Part shown: piece after piece, positions 26,297-39,110 of the stretch
How positions within the stretch are numbered: the first letter of the stretch is position 1
Layout: each line of letters begins with the position of its first letter
Source: JAJYVT01 sp035534455
Lineage (GTDB): Bacteria > Actinomycetota > Acidimicrobiia > Acidimicrobiales > RAAP-2
Assembly: GCA_035534455.1 (NCBI GenBank)
Contig: DATLRV010000029.1
Span: 1 to 64,000, forward strand
Direction of reading: 5' to 3'
Length of the DNA stretch: 64,000 nt
Program-made: the position numbers and the translations under genes
The notes under the pieces: model-generated
What the model saw: the letters and a program-made list of their open reading frames with translations, nothing else
The model's database searches: none
What the model was told of the DNA's origin: nothing

Positions 26297-26910
26297 CGCC
26301 AGAATTCGAGGGTGTGGACGATCCGGTCGAGGAAGCTCCCCGACGTCCCCGTGGCCGTTCCCGGGGAAGACGCCGCACGCCCTGGATGCGACGACGTGGC
26401 GGACGACCCCCTCGTCGGTGCCGCTGTCGACCCGAGGGTCCCGTCGGCACTCCCCGACCCGCTCGGGGGGAGCACCTGGTAGGCCTGCTCGCCCGGCGGG
26501 ACGAGGTCGTACTGCTGCTGGGCGATCCGGCCGAGCGTGGCCGGTGTGCGCAGCTGCGTCGCCTGATGGTGCAGCGCGGCGTTCTGCCGGTCGAGCTTGT
26601 GCAGCTCCGCGGACGCGGCGGCGAGCTGGGAGCGCTGATGCAGCAGGTCGGACGCCGGGAACCACGCGGCGAGGACGCCCACGGCGCTCACGATCGCGAC
26701 CGCCAGCACCAGCCGGTTCCGGCGGACCCGTGCGGCCCTGCGGCGCTCGACGCGCGAGGTCCCGGCCACCCGCCGGGTGGCCGGCCGCGTCCCGCGGCCA
26801 CCATGAGACCCGCCGGGTGCCGGTGCCGCGGCACCGCGCGTGGCGGGCGTCGCAGCGCGCGACGGCGCACGCGGCCGGCCGCGGCCGTCAGCTTTGCGCA
26901 CGCCGCTCAC
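26293..26910 (-). CDS. FtsB/DivIC-family septum formation initiator
   Basis: A 205-residue bitopic membrane protein. A Pro/Ala/Arg-rich cytoplasmic N-terminus (1-64) precedes one transmembrane helix (about 65-86, LVLAVAIVSAVGVLAAWF). A leucine-zipper coiled coil follows (about 88-115), then the PATLGRIAQQQYDLVPPGEQAYQVL segment typical of FtsB/DivIC. Such proteins form a complex with FtsL and FtsQ at the division septum. The C-terminus is Ser/Thr/Gly-rich. The gene begins within the end of eno (GTG 26910 overlaps it by 23 bases; GTG 26901 also fits). Confidence 0.85.
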   Translation of the reverse strand: MSGVRKADGRGRPRAPSRAATPATRGAAAPAPGGSHGGRGTRPATRRVAGTSRVERRRAARVRRNRLVLAVAIVSAVGVLAAWFPASDLLHQRSQLAAASAELHKLDRQNAALHHQATQLRTPATLGRIAQQQYDLVPPGEQAYQVLPPSGSGSADGTLGSTAAPTRGSSATSSHPGRAASSPGTATGTSGSFLDRIVHTLEFWR

Positions 26911-28180
26911 CCCGCAGGGCGTCCCCGCCGAGGAACGCGGCCGCCGGCCCGAGGTCCTCTTCGATCCGGAGGAGCTGGTTGTACTTCGCGACGCGATCCG
27001 ACCGGCACGGCGCGCCGGACTTGATCTGCCCCGCGTTCACCGCGACCGCCAGGTCGGCGATGGTCGTGTCCTCGGTCTCACCCGACCGGTGCGAGATCAC
27101 GGCGCGATACGACGCTCGGGTCGCGAGGTCGACCGCGTCCAGGGTCTCGGTGAGCGTGCCGATCTGGTTCAGCTTGATCAAGACCGCGTTCGCCACACCT
27201 GCGTCGATCCCGCGCTGGATGAGCGCACCGTTCGTCACGAAGACGTCGTCGCCGACGATCTGGATCCGGTCACCGAGCGCCCGGGTCAAGGCCGCCCATC
27301 CCTCCCAGTCGTCCTCGGCCATGCCGTCCTCCAACGAGAGCACCGGGTAGCGGTCCACGATGTCCACCCAGTAGTCGACCATCTCAGCCGCCGTGAGCTT
27401 GCGGCCCTCCCCGGCGAGCTCGTAGGTGCCGTCCTTCCACAGCTCGCTCGTCGCCGGGTCGAGGGCCAACGCCATCTCCTCGCCCGGGATGCGCCCCGCC
27501 GCTTCGATCGCGTCGCACAGAAGTCTGAGCGGCTCCTCGTTTGTCGGAAGGTCGGGGGCGAAGCCCCCTTCGTCACCGACCGACGTGGCCAGCCCGCGGT
27601 CGGCGAGCATGCCACGGAGCGCCTGGTAGGTCTCGACGCTCCACCGCAGGGCCTCGGTGAAGGAGGCTGCGCCGACCGGGAGGAGCATGTACTCCTGGAA
27701 GTCGATCGAGTTGCGCGCGTGCACGCCCCCGTTGATGACGTTCAGCTGCGGCAACGGGAGCACGTGCGCATTCGACCCCCCGATCGCCCGGTAGAGCGGA
27801 AGCTCGAGCTCGCTCGCCGCGGCCTTGGCCACCGCGATCGACGTCGCGACGATCGCGTTCGCCCCGAGCCGGCTCTTGTCGGGCGTCGCGTCGAGGTCGA
27901 CCATGGCGAAGTCCACGCCGCGCTGGTCGAACGCGTCCATGCCGACGAGGACGTCGGCGATCTCGCCCTGCACGTTCGACACCGCGCGTCTTACCCCGCG
28001 TCCTGCGTAGGCGGCATCGCCGTCACGCAGCTCGACGACCTCGTGCACGCCGGTCGACGCTCCCGAGGGCGCGATCGCGCGGCCGTGCACCCCGGAGTCC
28101 AAGATCACCTCGACCTCGACCGTCGGGTTCCCGCGCGAGTCGAACACCTGGCGTCCGACCACGTACTCGATGCTGCTCAT
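26888..28180 (-). CDS. eno: Enolase
   Basis: A 430-residue enolase (phosphopyruvate hydratase), which interconverts 2-phosphoglycerate and phosphoenolpyruvate in glycolysis. It starts MSSIEYVVGRQVFDSRGNP. It contains SGASTG near residue 40, GDEGGFAP near 204 (general acid Glu), LSLEDGMAEDDW and GDDVFVTN with Mg ligands, the catalytic Lys in IKLNQIGTL, and SHRSGETED (near 365). Full length with no gaps. A Shine-Dalgarno GGGAGC lies 6 bases before the ATG, and a TAGCCT -10 lies further upstream. The downstream ftsB-like and DUF501 genes overlap as an operon. Confidence 0.97.
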   Translation of the reverse strand: MSSIEYVVGRQVFDSRGNPTVEVEVILDSGVHGRAIAPSGASTGVHEVVELRDGDAAYAGRGVRRAVSNVQGEIADVLVGMDAFDQRGVDFAMVDLDATPDKSRLGANAIVATSIAVAKAAASELELPLYRAIGGSNAHVLPLPQLNVINGGVHARNSIDFQEYMLLPVGAASFTEALRWSVETYQALRGMLADRGLATSVGDEGGFAPDLPTNEEPLRLLCDAIEAAGRIPGEEMALALDPATSELWKDGTYELAGEGRKLTAAEMVDYWVDIVDRYPVLSLEDGMAEDDWEGWAALTRALGDRIQIVGDDVFVTNGALIQRGIDAGVANAVLIKLNQIGTLTETLDAVDLATRASYRAVISHRSGETEDTTIADLAVAVNAGQIKSGAPCRSDRVAKYNQLLRIEEDLGPAAAFLGGDALRGERRAQS

Positions 28181-28186
28181 CGATCT

Positions 28187-28223
28187 GCTCCCTGGATCGC
28201 AGTGGCGCCGGTCCCTCAGGCTA
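28187..28223 (-). promoter_or_regulatory. Enolase -10 and ribosome binding site
   Basis: TAGCCT (28218-28223, minus strand) is the likely -10. GGGAGC (28187-28192) is the ribosome binding site, 6 bases before the ATG. This gene therefore has a short 5' leader, unlike the leaderless genes nearby. Confidence 0.5.
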
Positions 28224-28316
28224 TCCGTTCACCGCGCGAGAGCCGGTGCACCTCCTCACGTGTTGACGGGCGCCATCGTGGAGCCTGGAGGATCCACCGG
28301 GACCCTGGCGCGAGCG

Positions 28317-28424
28317 TCGACGAGAGCGCGTGCGCGTGCAGGCGAGGACGTGCGCAGGCGTGCGAGTGTGAGTTCGAGCGCGTGCGCGAGCGCGTGCGCG
28401 CGTGCGTGCGCGTGTGCGAACGCG
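28317..28424. repeat. Alternating purine-pyrimidine (GC/GT) tract
   Basis: About 108 bases with many short GTGCGC, GCGTGC and CGAGCG steps, the densest being 28381-28424. The composition is unlike the coding DNA around it. Such tracts can adopt Z-DNA or act as insulators; no function is shown here. Confidence 0.6.
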
Positions 28425-28635
28425 TCTGAAGGCGTCACGGCTTGCGCAGTCCCCTCCACCGACGACGGTCCTCGCGTCGTGGGCTGTGAGCTGGAGCTGG
28501 ACGCCCTCGGCGCACCGCTGGACGACTGCGGGATCCGCCGGGCGCCCTCCCATCGGCGCCGCAGGGTCGGCCCCGGCCGACGTCTCGGGGATCGGAGCCG
28601 GGGGTAGGAAAGCCTCGACCGTGACCGATCGCGGC

Positions 28636-28641
28636 TACTCT
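28636..28641 (+). promoter_or_regulatory. -10 hexamer of the methyltransferase gene
   Basis: TACTCT, about 72 bases upstream of ATG 28713. The ATG is preceded by GGGGCAGGGA (28701-28710) as a ribosome binding site, so a leader of roughly 65 nt is expected. Confidence 0.4.
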
Positions 28642-28712
28642 CCCCGCTGCCGCCCGGGCCGCGGGGCTTCTCAGGGACCGACGAGTGAGCTCGCAGGATC
28701 GGGGCAGGGACG

Positions 28713-29687
28713 ATGAACCGCCGAGAACGCATCCTCCGTCACATCGACGTCCGCCAGGGGCTCGGCCTCGAGATCGGGCCGCTCGACAAGCCGATCGTGG
28801 CCAGGTCGGAGGCGTCGGTGCTCTACGTCGACCACGCGTCGGCCGAGGACCTTCGCGAGAAGTACCGCGGCGATCCGAACGTGTCGGCCGAGGCGATCGC
28901 TCCGATCGAGGTCGTATGGGCGGACGGCAGCCTCCGAGAGCACCTTTCGGGCAGAGGACCGGTCCGATGGGTCGTGGCCTCCCATGTCCTCGAGCACGTG
29001 CCCGACCCGGTCGGCTGGCTCGGGCAGTTCGCTGAGGTCCTCGTCCCGGGGGGCGTGCTCAGCCTCGCCCTGCCCGACGCCCGCTTCTGCTTCGACGTGA
29101 AACGCCGGACGACCGACGTGTCCGAGCTCATCGGTGCGGCGTTGACCGGACGCACCCGTCCGACTGCAGCGCTCACCTACGACTTCTGGGCGAGGATGAC
29201 GGCGGTCGACCCGGTCGAAGCATGGGCCGGCGGCGTCGCAGGAGCCGAGCCCGACCACGAGGCCCTGGGGCTCGAGAAGAGCCGGGAGCAGCTGGCCTCC
29301 TCCGAATACCGGGACATCCACTGCTCGGTCTTCACCCCCCGGTCGTTCGTCGAGGCGCTCGACGTCCTGATGCGGCTCGGCATCGTGCCGTGGTTCCGCA
29401 TCAGGGACCTGCTCCCGACCGAGAGGGACACGATCGAGTTCTTCGTCGCCCTCGAGCGCCTCGCACCGGCGCTGCCCGACGAGGAGCGGCGGCGGCTCCA
29501 GGATGCGTCGGTCGCCGCCGCCCGTTCGTCGCTCGACAAGGCAGACGTGCCCGGCCGCCACACCCGTGACGACGTCGCGCCGACCGGGCTCAGCGACAAG
29601 GAGCTCAGGCTGATCCGCGCCAAGCGCGCGGTCCTGTCGGCGTTGCGTCGCACCCAGACGCGCCTGCGGGCGCAGGGCCGGCCGTGA
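28713..29687 (+). CDS. Class I SAM-dependent methyltransferase
   Basis: A 324-residue methyltransferase. LGLEIGPLDKPIV (about 18-30) is the SAM-binding loop, followed by VLYVDHASAEDL and WVVASHVLEHVPDPVGWL (about 90-107), which is the motif II/III region of Methyltransf_11-like enzymes. The EIGPLDKP type loop is common in methyltransferases from polysaccharide clusters. The C-terminal 70 residues are charged and helical. A DUF2142 membrane protein is coupled downstream by a GTGA overlap, so a role in modifying an envelope glycan is likely but unproven. Confidence 0.85.
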   Translation: MNRRERILRHIDVRQGLGLEIGPLDKPIVARSEASVLYVDHASAEDLREKYRGDPNVSAEAIAPIEVVWADGSLREHLSGRGPVRWVVASHVLEHVPDPVGWLGQFAEVLVPGGVLSLALPDARFCFDVKRRTTDVSELIGAALTGRTRPTAALTYDFWARMTAVDPVEAWAGGVAGAEPDHEALGLEKSREQLASSEYRDIHCSVFTPRSFVEALDVLMRLGIVPWFRIRDLLPTERDTIEFFVALERLAPALPDEERRRLQDASVAAARSSLDKADVPGRHTRDDVAPTGLSDKELRLIRAKRAVLSALRRTQTRLRAQGRP

Positions 29688-31246
29688 GCCGTCGCCCCCT
29701 CGCGTTCGGCGCGATCTTCGCGCTGGCGTTCCTGCTCTCGTTCGCGACGTTCGGGGCGTGGTCGTTGGCCACCCCGCTCTACGCGTCGCCCGACGAGCCG
29801 ACGCAGGTGGCACACGCCGCCGCGGCCGTGCGCGGACAGCTGGTCGGCACCACGATCACGAGCGACGCCAATGCGCTGACCGCCGTGTCGGTGCCGCGCA
29901 TCTTCGCGACAGGGTGGCTCACGGCACGTTGCTATGCCTTCCGTCCCACCGTCCCCGCGTCCTGCTCGCCGTCGATCCCTGCGCCGACCGAGACGGTGCG
30001 AACCACCACCTACGTCGGAAGGTACCCGCCCCTCTACTACCTGATCGTCGGGCTGCCGTCGCTCGCCGTCGTCTCGACGACCGGCATCTACCTCATGCGC
30101 CTCACGAGCGCGCTGCTGAACGCGCTCTTGATCTCCGTTGCCTTGCTCGTCGTCGCGTTGTGGTCCGATCGCAAGCTCCTCTTCCTCGGCGTGGCGGTGG
30201 CCGCGACGCCGACCGCGTGGTTCTTCGGCGGGATGGTCAATCCCAGCGGCTTCGCGATCTGCGCCGCCGTCTGCCTATGGACCTCCGGGCTCGTCCTCGT
30301 GCTCGAGCACGCCGACCGCCCCCCACCCGCGCTCGTCGCCGTGGTCGCCGGCGCGACGGCGCTCCTCCTTCTCGCCCGCCCCATCTCCCCGCTCTGGGCG
30401 GCGATCACGTACGCCGCCCTCGGATTGCTCGGAGGGCGACGTGCGGTCGCGGGCGTGTGGCGCAGCAGGGCGGCACGGTTGGCGGCGCTCCCCCTTCTCG
30501 GCTGTGCCGCCTTCGCCCTGTGGTGGGTCGACACGAAGCACTCGTTCGACCTCACGGCCGTCGCCCCCGCGCCGGCGAGCGAGTCCGACCTCCACGTGCT
30601 CGGGATGGCCGCCGGGCACACGTGGGGGTGGCTCCAGCAGATGGTCGGCGTCTTCGGCTGGCTCGACACGCCCTCACCGCTGCTCACGTACGGCGTCTGG
30701 TTCGCCGTCGTCGCCGCGTTCGCGCTGCTCGCGGTGGTCCGAACCGGCGCGCGGCGCGCGGCGGTGCTCCTGCTCCTCGTCGCCGCCGTCTTCGCGGTGC
30801 CGATCGCCCTCACGTACGCCGAGGCGCGTCGGCTCGGGATGAACGGCCAGGGGCGCTACTGGCTTCCGCTGGCCGTCGGGGTCCCGCTCGTCTCCGTGGC
30901 GCTCGTCGAGCACACGGGCATGGGCGCGCGGGTGCGGTCCCGGGTCGCCCTCACCGTGTCGATCGCCATCGCCGTGGCCGACATCGCCGCGTTCGTCGAG
31001 GCGATCCGCCGCTACGCGGTGGGCGTCACAGGGCCGGCGGACTTCCTCGTCGGCACCTGGCACCCTCCCCTCGGGCTCCTCGGCGCCGCGGTGGCCGGGA
31101 GCACGGCCTTCGCCGCGCTCCTCGCCGCCCTCGCCTACGGCGTCCACCGCGGCCAGGGTCCCCCCGTGTCGGCGGCGGTGGGTCCGCCACCCACGGGCGA
31201 CCCGTCGGTGCCGACGCTGGCGGTCGCCGCGGGCGGCGGCGGGTGA
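29684..31246 (+). CDS. DUF2142 multi-pass membrane protein (GT-C-like)
   Basis: A 520-residue polytopic protein with about 10-12 transmembrane helices. The first extracytoplasmic loop after helix 1 has ASPDEPTQVAHAAAA, GRYPPLYYLIVGLP follows, and GMNGQGRYWLPLAVG sits near residue 385; these are the hallmark blocks of DUF2142. The acidic residue pair in the first loop and the topology resemble GT-C glycosyltransferases, which use lipid-linked sugars on the outer face. The GTG overlaps the methyltransferase stop by 4 bases. The donor lipid and acceptor are unknown. Confidence 0.85.
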   Translation: MSRRPLAFGAIFALAFLLSFATFGAWSLATPLYASPDEPTQVAHAAAAVRGQLVGTTITSDANALTAVSVPRIFATGWLTARCYAFRPTVPASCSPSIPAPTETVRTTTYVGRYPPLYYLIVGLPSLAVVSTTGIYLMRLTSALLNALLISVALLVVALWSDRKLLFLGVAVAATPTAWFFGGMVNPSGFAICAAVCLWTSGLVLVLEHADRPPPALVAVVAGATALLLLARPISPLWAAITYAALGLLGGRRAVAGVWRSRAARLAALPLLGCAAFALWWVDTKHSFDLTAVAPAPASESDLHVLGMAAGHTWGWLQQMVGVFGWLDTPSPLLTYGVWFAVVAAFALLAVVRTGARRAAVLLLLVAAVFAVPIALTYAEARRLGMNGQGRYWLPLAVGVPLVSVALVEHTGMGARVRSRVALTVSIAIAVADIAAFVEAIRRYAVGVTGPADFLVGTWHPPLGLLGAAVAGSTAFAALLAALAYGVHRGQGPPVSAAVGPPPTGDPSVPTLAVAAGGGG

Positions 31247-31289
31247 CGAGCGCGACAGCCGACGACTGCCGCCTGCGGACGGCCCTGGG

Positions 31290-32834
31290 TCACGTCGGCG
31301 GGGGCGCTCCCCGTTGCCGTTCGGCCGCCAGGATCTCGTCTCGGCGGCGGCGCGCGGCGGCGCGGAGCGCGTCCTCGGGGTCGACGCCGAGCCGCCGGAC
31401 GACGTCAGCGGCCACCCAGAGGAGGTCACCGGCATCGGCGGCGACGGAGGCGTCGGGAGGCGGTCCCTCCTCGGTGCCGGGCCCGGAGGTCTGCACGAGC
31501 GAGAGCGCGGCGTCCAGGAGCGCCCGTGCGCGCTCCCCCAGCGCGCGGGCGTCCGGCGGCGCGGCGGCGGGCACGGACGTCGACCTGCGCTGGAGCTTCG
31601 CCGCGAGCGCGAGCGCGGGCAGTGCGGCCGGGATGCCCTCGGTCACGCTGGTCCGCCCCTTTTCCTCCTTCTTGAGGGCCTCCCAGTTGGCCACCACGGC
31701 GGCGGCGTCGTGCGCGGCGACGTCGCCGAAGACGTGAGGATGCCGGGAGACGAGCTTGTCGTGGAGGCTGCGGGCCACGTCCGCGATCGTGAACCTGCCC
31801 TCCTCTGCGGCGAGGCGGGCGTGGAGGAACACCTGGAACAGCACGTCGCCGAGCTCCTCTTCCAGGTGCGCCGCTGCCCGGCCCTCCGCCTCGCCCGCAC
31901 GGGTCTCCCCGCCGTCGCGGGGCAGTTCGCGGCCGACATGCGCCCGTTCGGCGTCGGCGAGCGCGTCGATCGCCTCGAGGACCTCGTAGGCCTCCTCGAG
32001 GAGGTGGCGTTCGAGCGAGACGTGCGTCTGCGCCCGGTCCCAGGGGCAGTCGCGCCGGAGCCTGCGGACGAGCTCGTCGAGGGCCGCGAGCTCGCCGGCG
32101 ACCGGCGCGGCCAGCCTTGGCACCCACAACGTCGTGAGGTGGTCCGGCACGACGGAGCGATCGAGCTCGTGCCAGGGCACGACCGCAGTCACCTCGTCGT
32201 GGAGACCGAGGTGGTGCAGGACGGTCACGGTGACGCCGAGCGCGGGGTCGGTCTCGCCGAGCACGAGCTTCACCTCGGAGAGCAGGGCGACCGACCAGCA
32301 CTGCGCGACGAGCAGCGGCCCCCGCTCCCCGGCCGCCTCGGCGGCGAACCGGGTCCCGTCCACGAGCCGGACGCCCTCGGCCAACGGGTCCACCCCGAGG
32401 CGCGCCCACGCGAGGTCGAGGAAGGACATCGCCGGCACCACGGTGACGTCGACCCGCGGGTCTGCACGCAAGAGCTCGACGGTGCGCTCGGCGACGAAGG
32501 GCGAGCCTGGCACCGCGTAGACCACGTCGCCGCCGTCCGTCGCCACCACCTGTGCCGCCGTCACGAGGTCCGCGACGATCCGGCCGTAGACGTCGTCGAA
32601 GGTCGCCGCGTCGTCGTAGTGGTGGTCGAACGTGACCAGCGCCCGGTCGCTGCGCGCACCGCCGGGACGGGCCGCGCGCGCGGCGAGGACCCACTCCGCC
32701 GCCGGATGGCGCGCCGTTCGCAAGAAGACGGTGGTCGCCGACGCCAACTCCTCGCGCGCCGTGCGCCCGATGAGCTCCTCGCCGGCCGGCCCCAGACCGA
32801 CCACGGTGACGTGCGGTCTCGGCAGCGGACTCAT
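31290..32834 (-). CDS. mazG: YabN-type tetrapyrrole methylase / MazG fusion (nucleotide pyrophosphohydrolase)
   Basis: A 514-residue two-domain protein. Residues 1-240 form a tetrapyrrole-methylase-like domain (HVTVVGLGPAGEELIG, DGGDVVYAVPGSPFVAERTV). Residues about 260-400 form a MazG domain with CPWDRAQTHVSLERHLLEEA (EExxE/D metal site) and HLEEELGDVLFQVFLHA. MazG hydrolyses noncanonical NTPs to NMP and pyrophosphate. The fusion is best known as Bacillus YabN. A C-terminal extension of about 100 residues includes a second helical MazG-like segment. ATG 32834 lies 22 bases after the SurA-like gene's stop, and in M. tuberculosis mazG also follows mfd. Confidence 0.88.
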   Translation of the reverse strand: MSPLPRPHVTVVGLGPAGEELIGRTAREELASATTVFLRTARHPAAEWVLAARAARPGGARSDRALVTFDHHYDDAATFDDVYGRIVADLVTAAQVVATDGGDVVYAVPGSPFVAERTVELLRADPRVDVTVVPAMSFLDLAWARLGVDPLAEGVRLVDGTRFAAEAAGERGPLLVAQCWSVALLSEVKLVLGETDPALGVTVTVLHHLGLHDEVTAVVPWHELDRSVVPDHLTTLWVPRLAAPVAGELAALDELVRRLRRDCPWDRAQTHVSLERHLLEEAYEVLEAIDALADAERAHVGRELPRDGGETRAGEAEGRAAAHLEEELGDVLFQVFLHARLAAEEGRFTIADVARSLHDKLVSRHPHVFGDVAAHDAAAVVANWEALKKEEKGRTSVTEGIPAALPALALAAKLQRRSTSVPAAAPPDARALGERARALLDAALSLVQTSGPGTEEGPPPDASVAADAGDLLWVAADVVRRLGVDPEDALRAAARRRRDEILAAERQRGAPPPT

Positions 32835-32856
32835 CTCGAGCGATCCGGGGCGCGGT

Positions 32857-33962
32857 TCAGGCGCTCGCCGGTGTGAGGCCCGGGAGGTTCGCCGACGGCG
32901 AGACCTGCGCGCCGGCCGGCGGCGCGGCGGCCCCGCGCACGAGTGTCAGTTGGTCCGCCGCGGTGGTCCCGTAGCGGGGGTCGACGCCGACGTGCGCGGC
33001 GCGCAGCGCGGCGGTGATCCACGCGCCGGCACGGTGCTGTCCCGCGGCGACCAGTGCTGTCACGACCGCGGTGCGCACCTTGCCGAACGGCACCGTCGAC
33101 CGGCTCGCCAACCGGACCACCCAGTACGCGCCGCCGCCCGCGACGGGGAAGGTGACGCCCCCGACGTCGAGCTTGCCGACGACGGGGCCGAGGAAGGTCG
33201 CACCGACGATCCCGCACCCGACCGAGCCGCCGGCGGCGGCGGACGACGGTGTGATCGATGCGGCCTGCGCTTCGGCGGCGAAGCTCACCCCGCGGCGCAG
33301 CGCCGCTTCGACCTTGTCCGCCGCGGGGCGTGACCGGACCACCACGACATCCAGGCACGACCGGTCGAAGGAGCGGCGGTGGGCGGAGAAGTACGCCGAC
33401 ACCGCGGCCGGCGAGAGGCCCGCGCCCGCCGCTCGCGCGTCGAGGAGGTCCTGGTCGGCCTCCGCGCGCGTCCGCTGGGCGACGAACCACCCCGGAAGCG
33501 AGGAGAGCACCGTCTGGGCGCTCCCCCCGCACCCGGGGACGGTCGACCCCGCGGCGCGCGCGTACTGGTCGAGCACCTGGGTCATGTGCCGGACGAGCAC
33601 GGCCCTGGCGACCGCGAGGTCCCCCGGGGTGACCCGCAGGCGGCGGGCGGCGACCACGCCGGCGGCGACCTCGTCGGTGATCATCGAGCCGAGCCAGTCG
33701 TCGACGAACGTCGCGTCGTAGACCCCGCCCTTGGCGTCCGCCGTCCCGGCGCCGAGGAAGGGAAGGCGCGCGCCGGACAGGAGCTGGCGCTTTTCGGAGA
33801 GGAAGCAGGTGAAGGCGGGACTTCCGGCGATCGCGGATAGGTCCGAGTCGAGCGCCTGGCGGGTCACCGAGGTCGACCCGACGTTCGCGGCGTCCGACGG
33901 AAGGTAGAGCCCGACGAGGGCCACTGCGGCCGCCACCGCGATCAACAGGGCGACGAGCCGCT

Positions 33963-33966
<4 letters not shown>
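32857..33966 (-). CDS. SurA/PpiC-like exported chaperone-peptidyl-prolyl isomerase
   Basis: A 369-residue secreted or membrane-anchored protein. The N-terminus MKRLVALLIAVAAAVALVGLYL is a signal or anchor helix. A SurA N-terminal-like helical domain follows (about 35-215). A parvulin-like segment (about 225-310) contains DVVVVRSRPAADKVEAALRRG, FAAEAQAAS and PVAGGGAYWVVRL. The parvulin match is partial, so a chaperone role is likelier than isomerase activity. It sits between mfd and mazG, the position of lpqU-like genes in mycobacteria. ATG 33966 overlaps the mfd stop by 4 bases. Confidence 0.72.
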
Positions 33967-37578
<3,612 letters not shown>

Positions 37579-37589
<11 letters not shown>

Positions 37590-38151
37590 CGTTGCACCGG
37601 TTCATCGCGTCGTCGATCCCGTCCGTGACGATGATCTCGACCGCGTCCGCTGCGGCCTCGACGGCGCCGTCGAGGAGCTCACGCTCTGCCTTGCCCGGCC
37701 GCCGCAACACGTAGTCCGCTCCCGACTGCCGGCCGGGCGGCTTCCCGATCCCGATACGCACCCGCACGAACTCGACGGTGTGGAGGTGGTCGCGGATCGA
37801 CTGGAGCCCCTTGTGGCCCGCGAGGCCCCCGTCGAGCTTCACCCGGATGCGACCCGGGGGAAGGTCGAGCTCGTCGTGCACCACGACGAGCTGCACGGGA
37901 TCGGCGACGCCGAACCGGCGCATGAGCGGCCGCACGGCGGCGCCCGACTCGTTCATGTACGTGGTGGGCACGGCCAGCGCCACTCGGCGGCCGCCGATCC
38001 TGACCTCTTCGACGACTGCCCGCTGACCCTTCTCGGGACGCAGTCGCCCCGCGCCGCTGCGCCGCGACAGGACGCGCACCGCGTCTCCGCCGACGTTGTG
38101 CCGGGTGCCCTCGAAGTCCGGCCCCGGGTTCGACAGCCCGACGACGAGCAC
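37579..38151 (-). CDS. pth: Peptidyl-tRNA hydrolase
   Basis: A 190-residue Pth, which recycles tRNA by cleaving the ester bond of peptidyl-tRNA released from stalled ribosomes. Key residues are present: NPGPDFEGTRHNVG (Asn8 and catalytic His18), PTTYMNESG, VVHDELDLPPGRIRVK, and GGLAGHKGLQSI. The called GTG gives VLVVGLSNPGP directly. Most homologues have a few residues before this, and a CTG 81 bases upstream, in frame after the rplY stop, could add them. It lies between rplY and mfd, the conserved actinobacterial order. Confidence 0.93.
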
Positions 38152-38229
38152 GTCGGCAGGGGTCCCCCGGCGGGGCTCGGGGTCCCGGCCGCGCCCGGGG
38201 CCGCGCCCGCCGAAGAGCGGCGCCAGTGC

Positions 38230-38910
38230 CTAGCCCTCTTGCGGCTCTTCGGAGGCGGCGGTCTCCCCGCCCTCCTCCTCGCCCGCCGGGGCGGCCCCGC
38301 CCGCACCCTCGGCGGCCTCCGCCGCCTCGGCTTCCCCTTCGGCGAGCGCCTGCACCCGCGGAGGCACGCCGGTCACCACCGGCACCTCGTCGTCGAGGTC
38401 GACGGACACGCCCTCGGGCAGCGCGAGGTCGCCCACCCTGATCACGCCGCCGATCGTGAGCGACGAGATGTCCACGTCGAAGTTGGTCGGGATGTCCGCC
38501 GGCTTCGCACGGACGGGGAGGCTGAAGAGCTGCTGGTCGACGATCCCGTCGCCGTGGTGGACCTCGATCGCCTCACCCTTGAGGAGGATCTGGACGTCGG
38601 CGGCGATGATCTCGTCGCGCCGGACGATCTGGAAGTCGACGTGGGTGATCGTGCCGCGCACCGGGTGCCGCTGGAGCTCGCGCGCCACCGTGAGGTAGGT
38701 CTTCCCGCCCGCCCGGAGCGACAACAGGGCGTTCAGGCCCGCGTCACCGGACAGCGCGACCCGCAGGTCGCGACCGGGCACCGCCACGGCGACCGGCGCG
38801 GTGCCGTGGCCGTAGACGATGGCGGGGATCTTCCCCTCGGCGCGCAGGCGCCGGGACGCGCTCGAGCCGAGCGGCCTCCCGGCCTCGGCTTCCAGGACGA
38901 TCTCGGGCAT
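38230..38910 (-). CDS. rplY: 50S ribosomal protein bL25, CTC form
   Basis: A 226-residue bL25 with the C-terminal TL5/CTC domain; it binds 5S rRNA. It starts MPEIVLEAEAGRPLGSSASR. Residues 1-95 are the 5S-binding L25 domain with RLRAEGKIPAIVYGHG and THVDFQIV. The CTC beta-domain runs about 100-190 (DIPTNFDVDISSLTIGGVIR). A Glu/Ala-rich acidic tail ends the protein. A strong AAGGAG ribosome binding site (38918-38923) sits 7 bases from the ATG. It leads the rplY-pth-mfd operon. Confidence 0.95.
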   Translation of the reverse strand: MPEIVLEAEAGRPLGSSASRRLRAEGKIPAIVYGHGTAPVAVAVPGRDLRVALSGDAGLNALLSLRAGGKTYLTVARELQRHPVRGTITHVDFQIVRRDEIIAADVQILLKGEAIEVHHGDGIVDQQLFSLPVRAKPADIPTNFDVDISSLTIGGVIRVGDLALPEGVSVDLDDEVPVVTGVPPRVQALAEGEAEAAEAAEGAGGAAPAGEEEGGETAASEEPQEG

Positions 38911-38917
38911 GGAAGGT

Positions 38918-39021
38918 CTCCTTCGGGGGAACCTGGAGCGTCACGCCGGCGTCGCCGCCGGCTCGGTCGCCAGCGGCTCCCGGGACGTGCGGTCACGCTG
39001 GGCGAACGGGCATCCAGCGTA
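38918..39021 (-). promoter_or_regulatory. rplY promoter and ribosome binding site
   Basis: TACGCT at 39016-39021 (minus strand) is the probable -10, and AAGGAG at 38918-38923 is the ribosome binding site. The roughly 100-nt leader could carry autogenous control, but I see no recognisable structure. Confidence 0.4.
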
Positions 39022-39110
39022 GCGTGCGCGCGGCGGGCCGCTCCAGCGGGCCCCGACGGCGACCCGGTGCCGGGGTGGGCGGCGCCGGGAGTCCCGTGCC
39101 GCGCCGGTCC

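Larger units (their letters stand above)
28181..28712. other. 532-bp gene-free interval with an alternating GC/GT tract
   Basis: This divergent gap between eno and the methyltransferase gene holds the eno promoter on the left and a TACTCT -10 plus Shine-Dalgarno on the right. Between them, about 28317-28424, is a tract dominated by alternating purine-pyrimidine steps (GCGTGCGCG, GTGCGTGCGC). Open frames across it are Ala/Arg or Ser/Ala low-complexity and I do not call them genes. I see no tRNA or riboswitch. Confidence 0.6.

Noticed and set aside
28170..28732. Open frames in the eno upstream gap
   Set aside because: They are simple Ala/Arg/Ser translations of the alternating tract with no start signal or family match.
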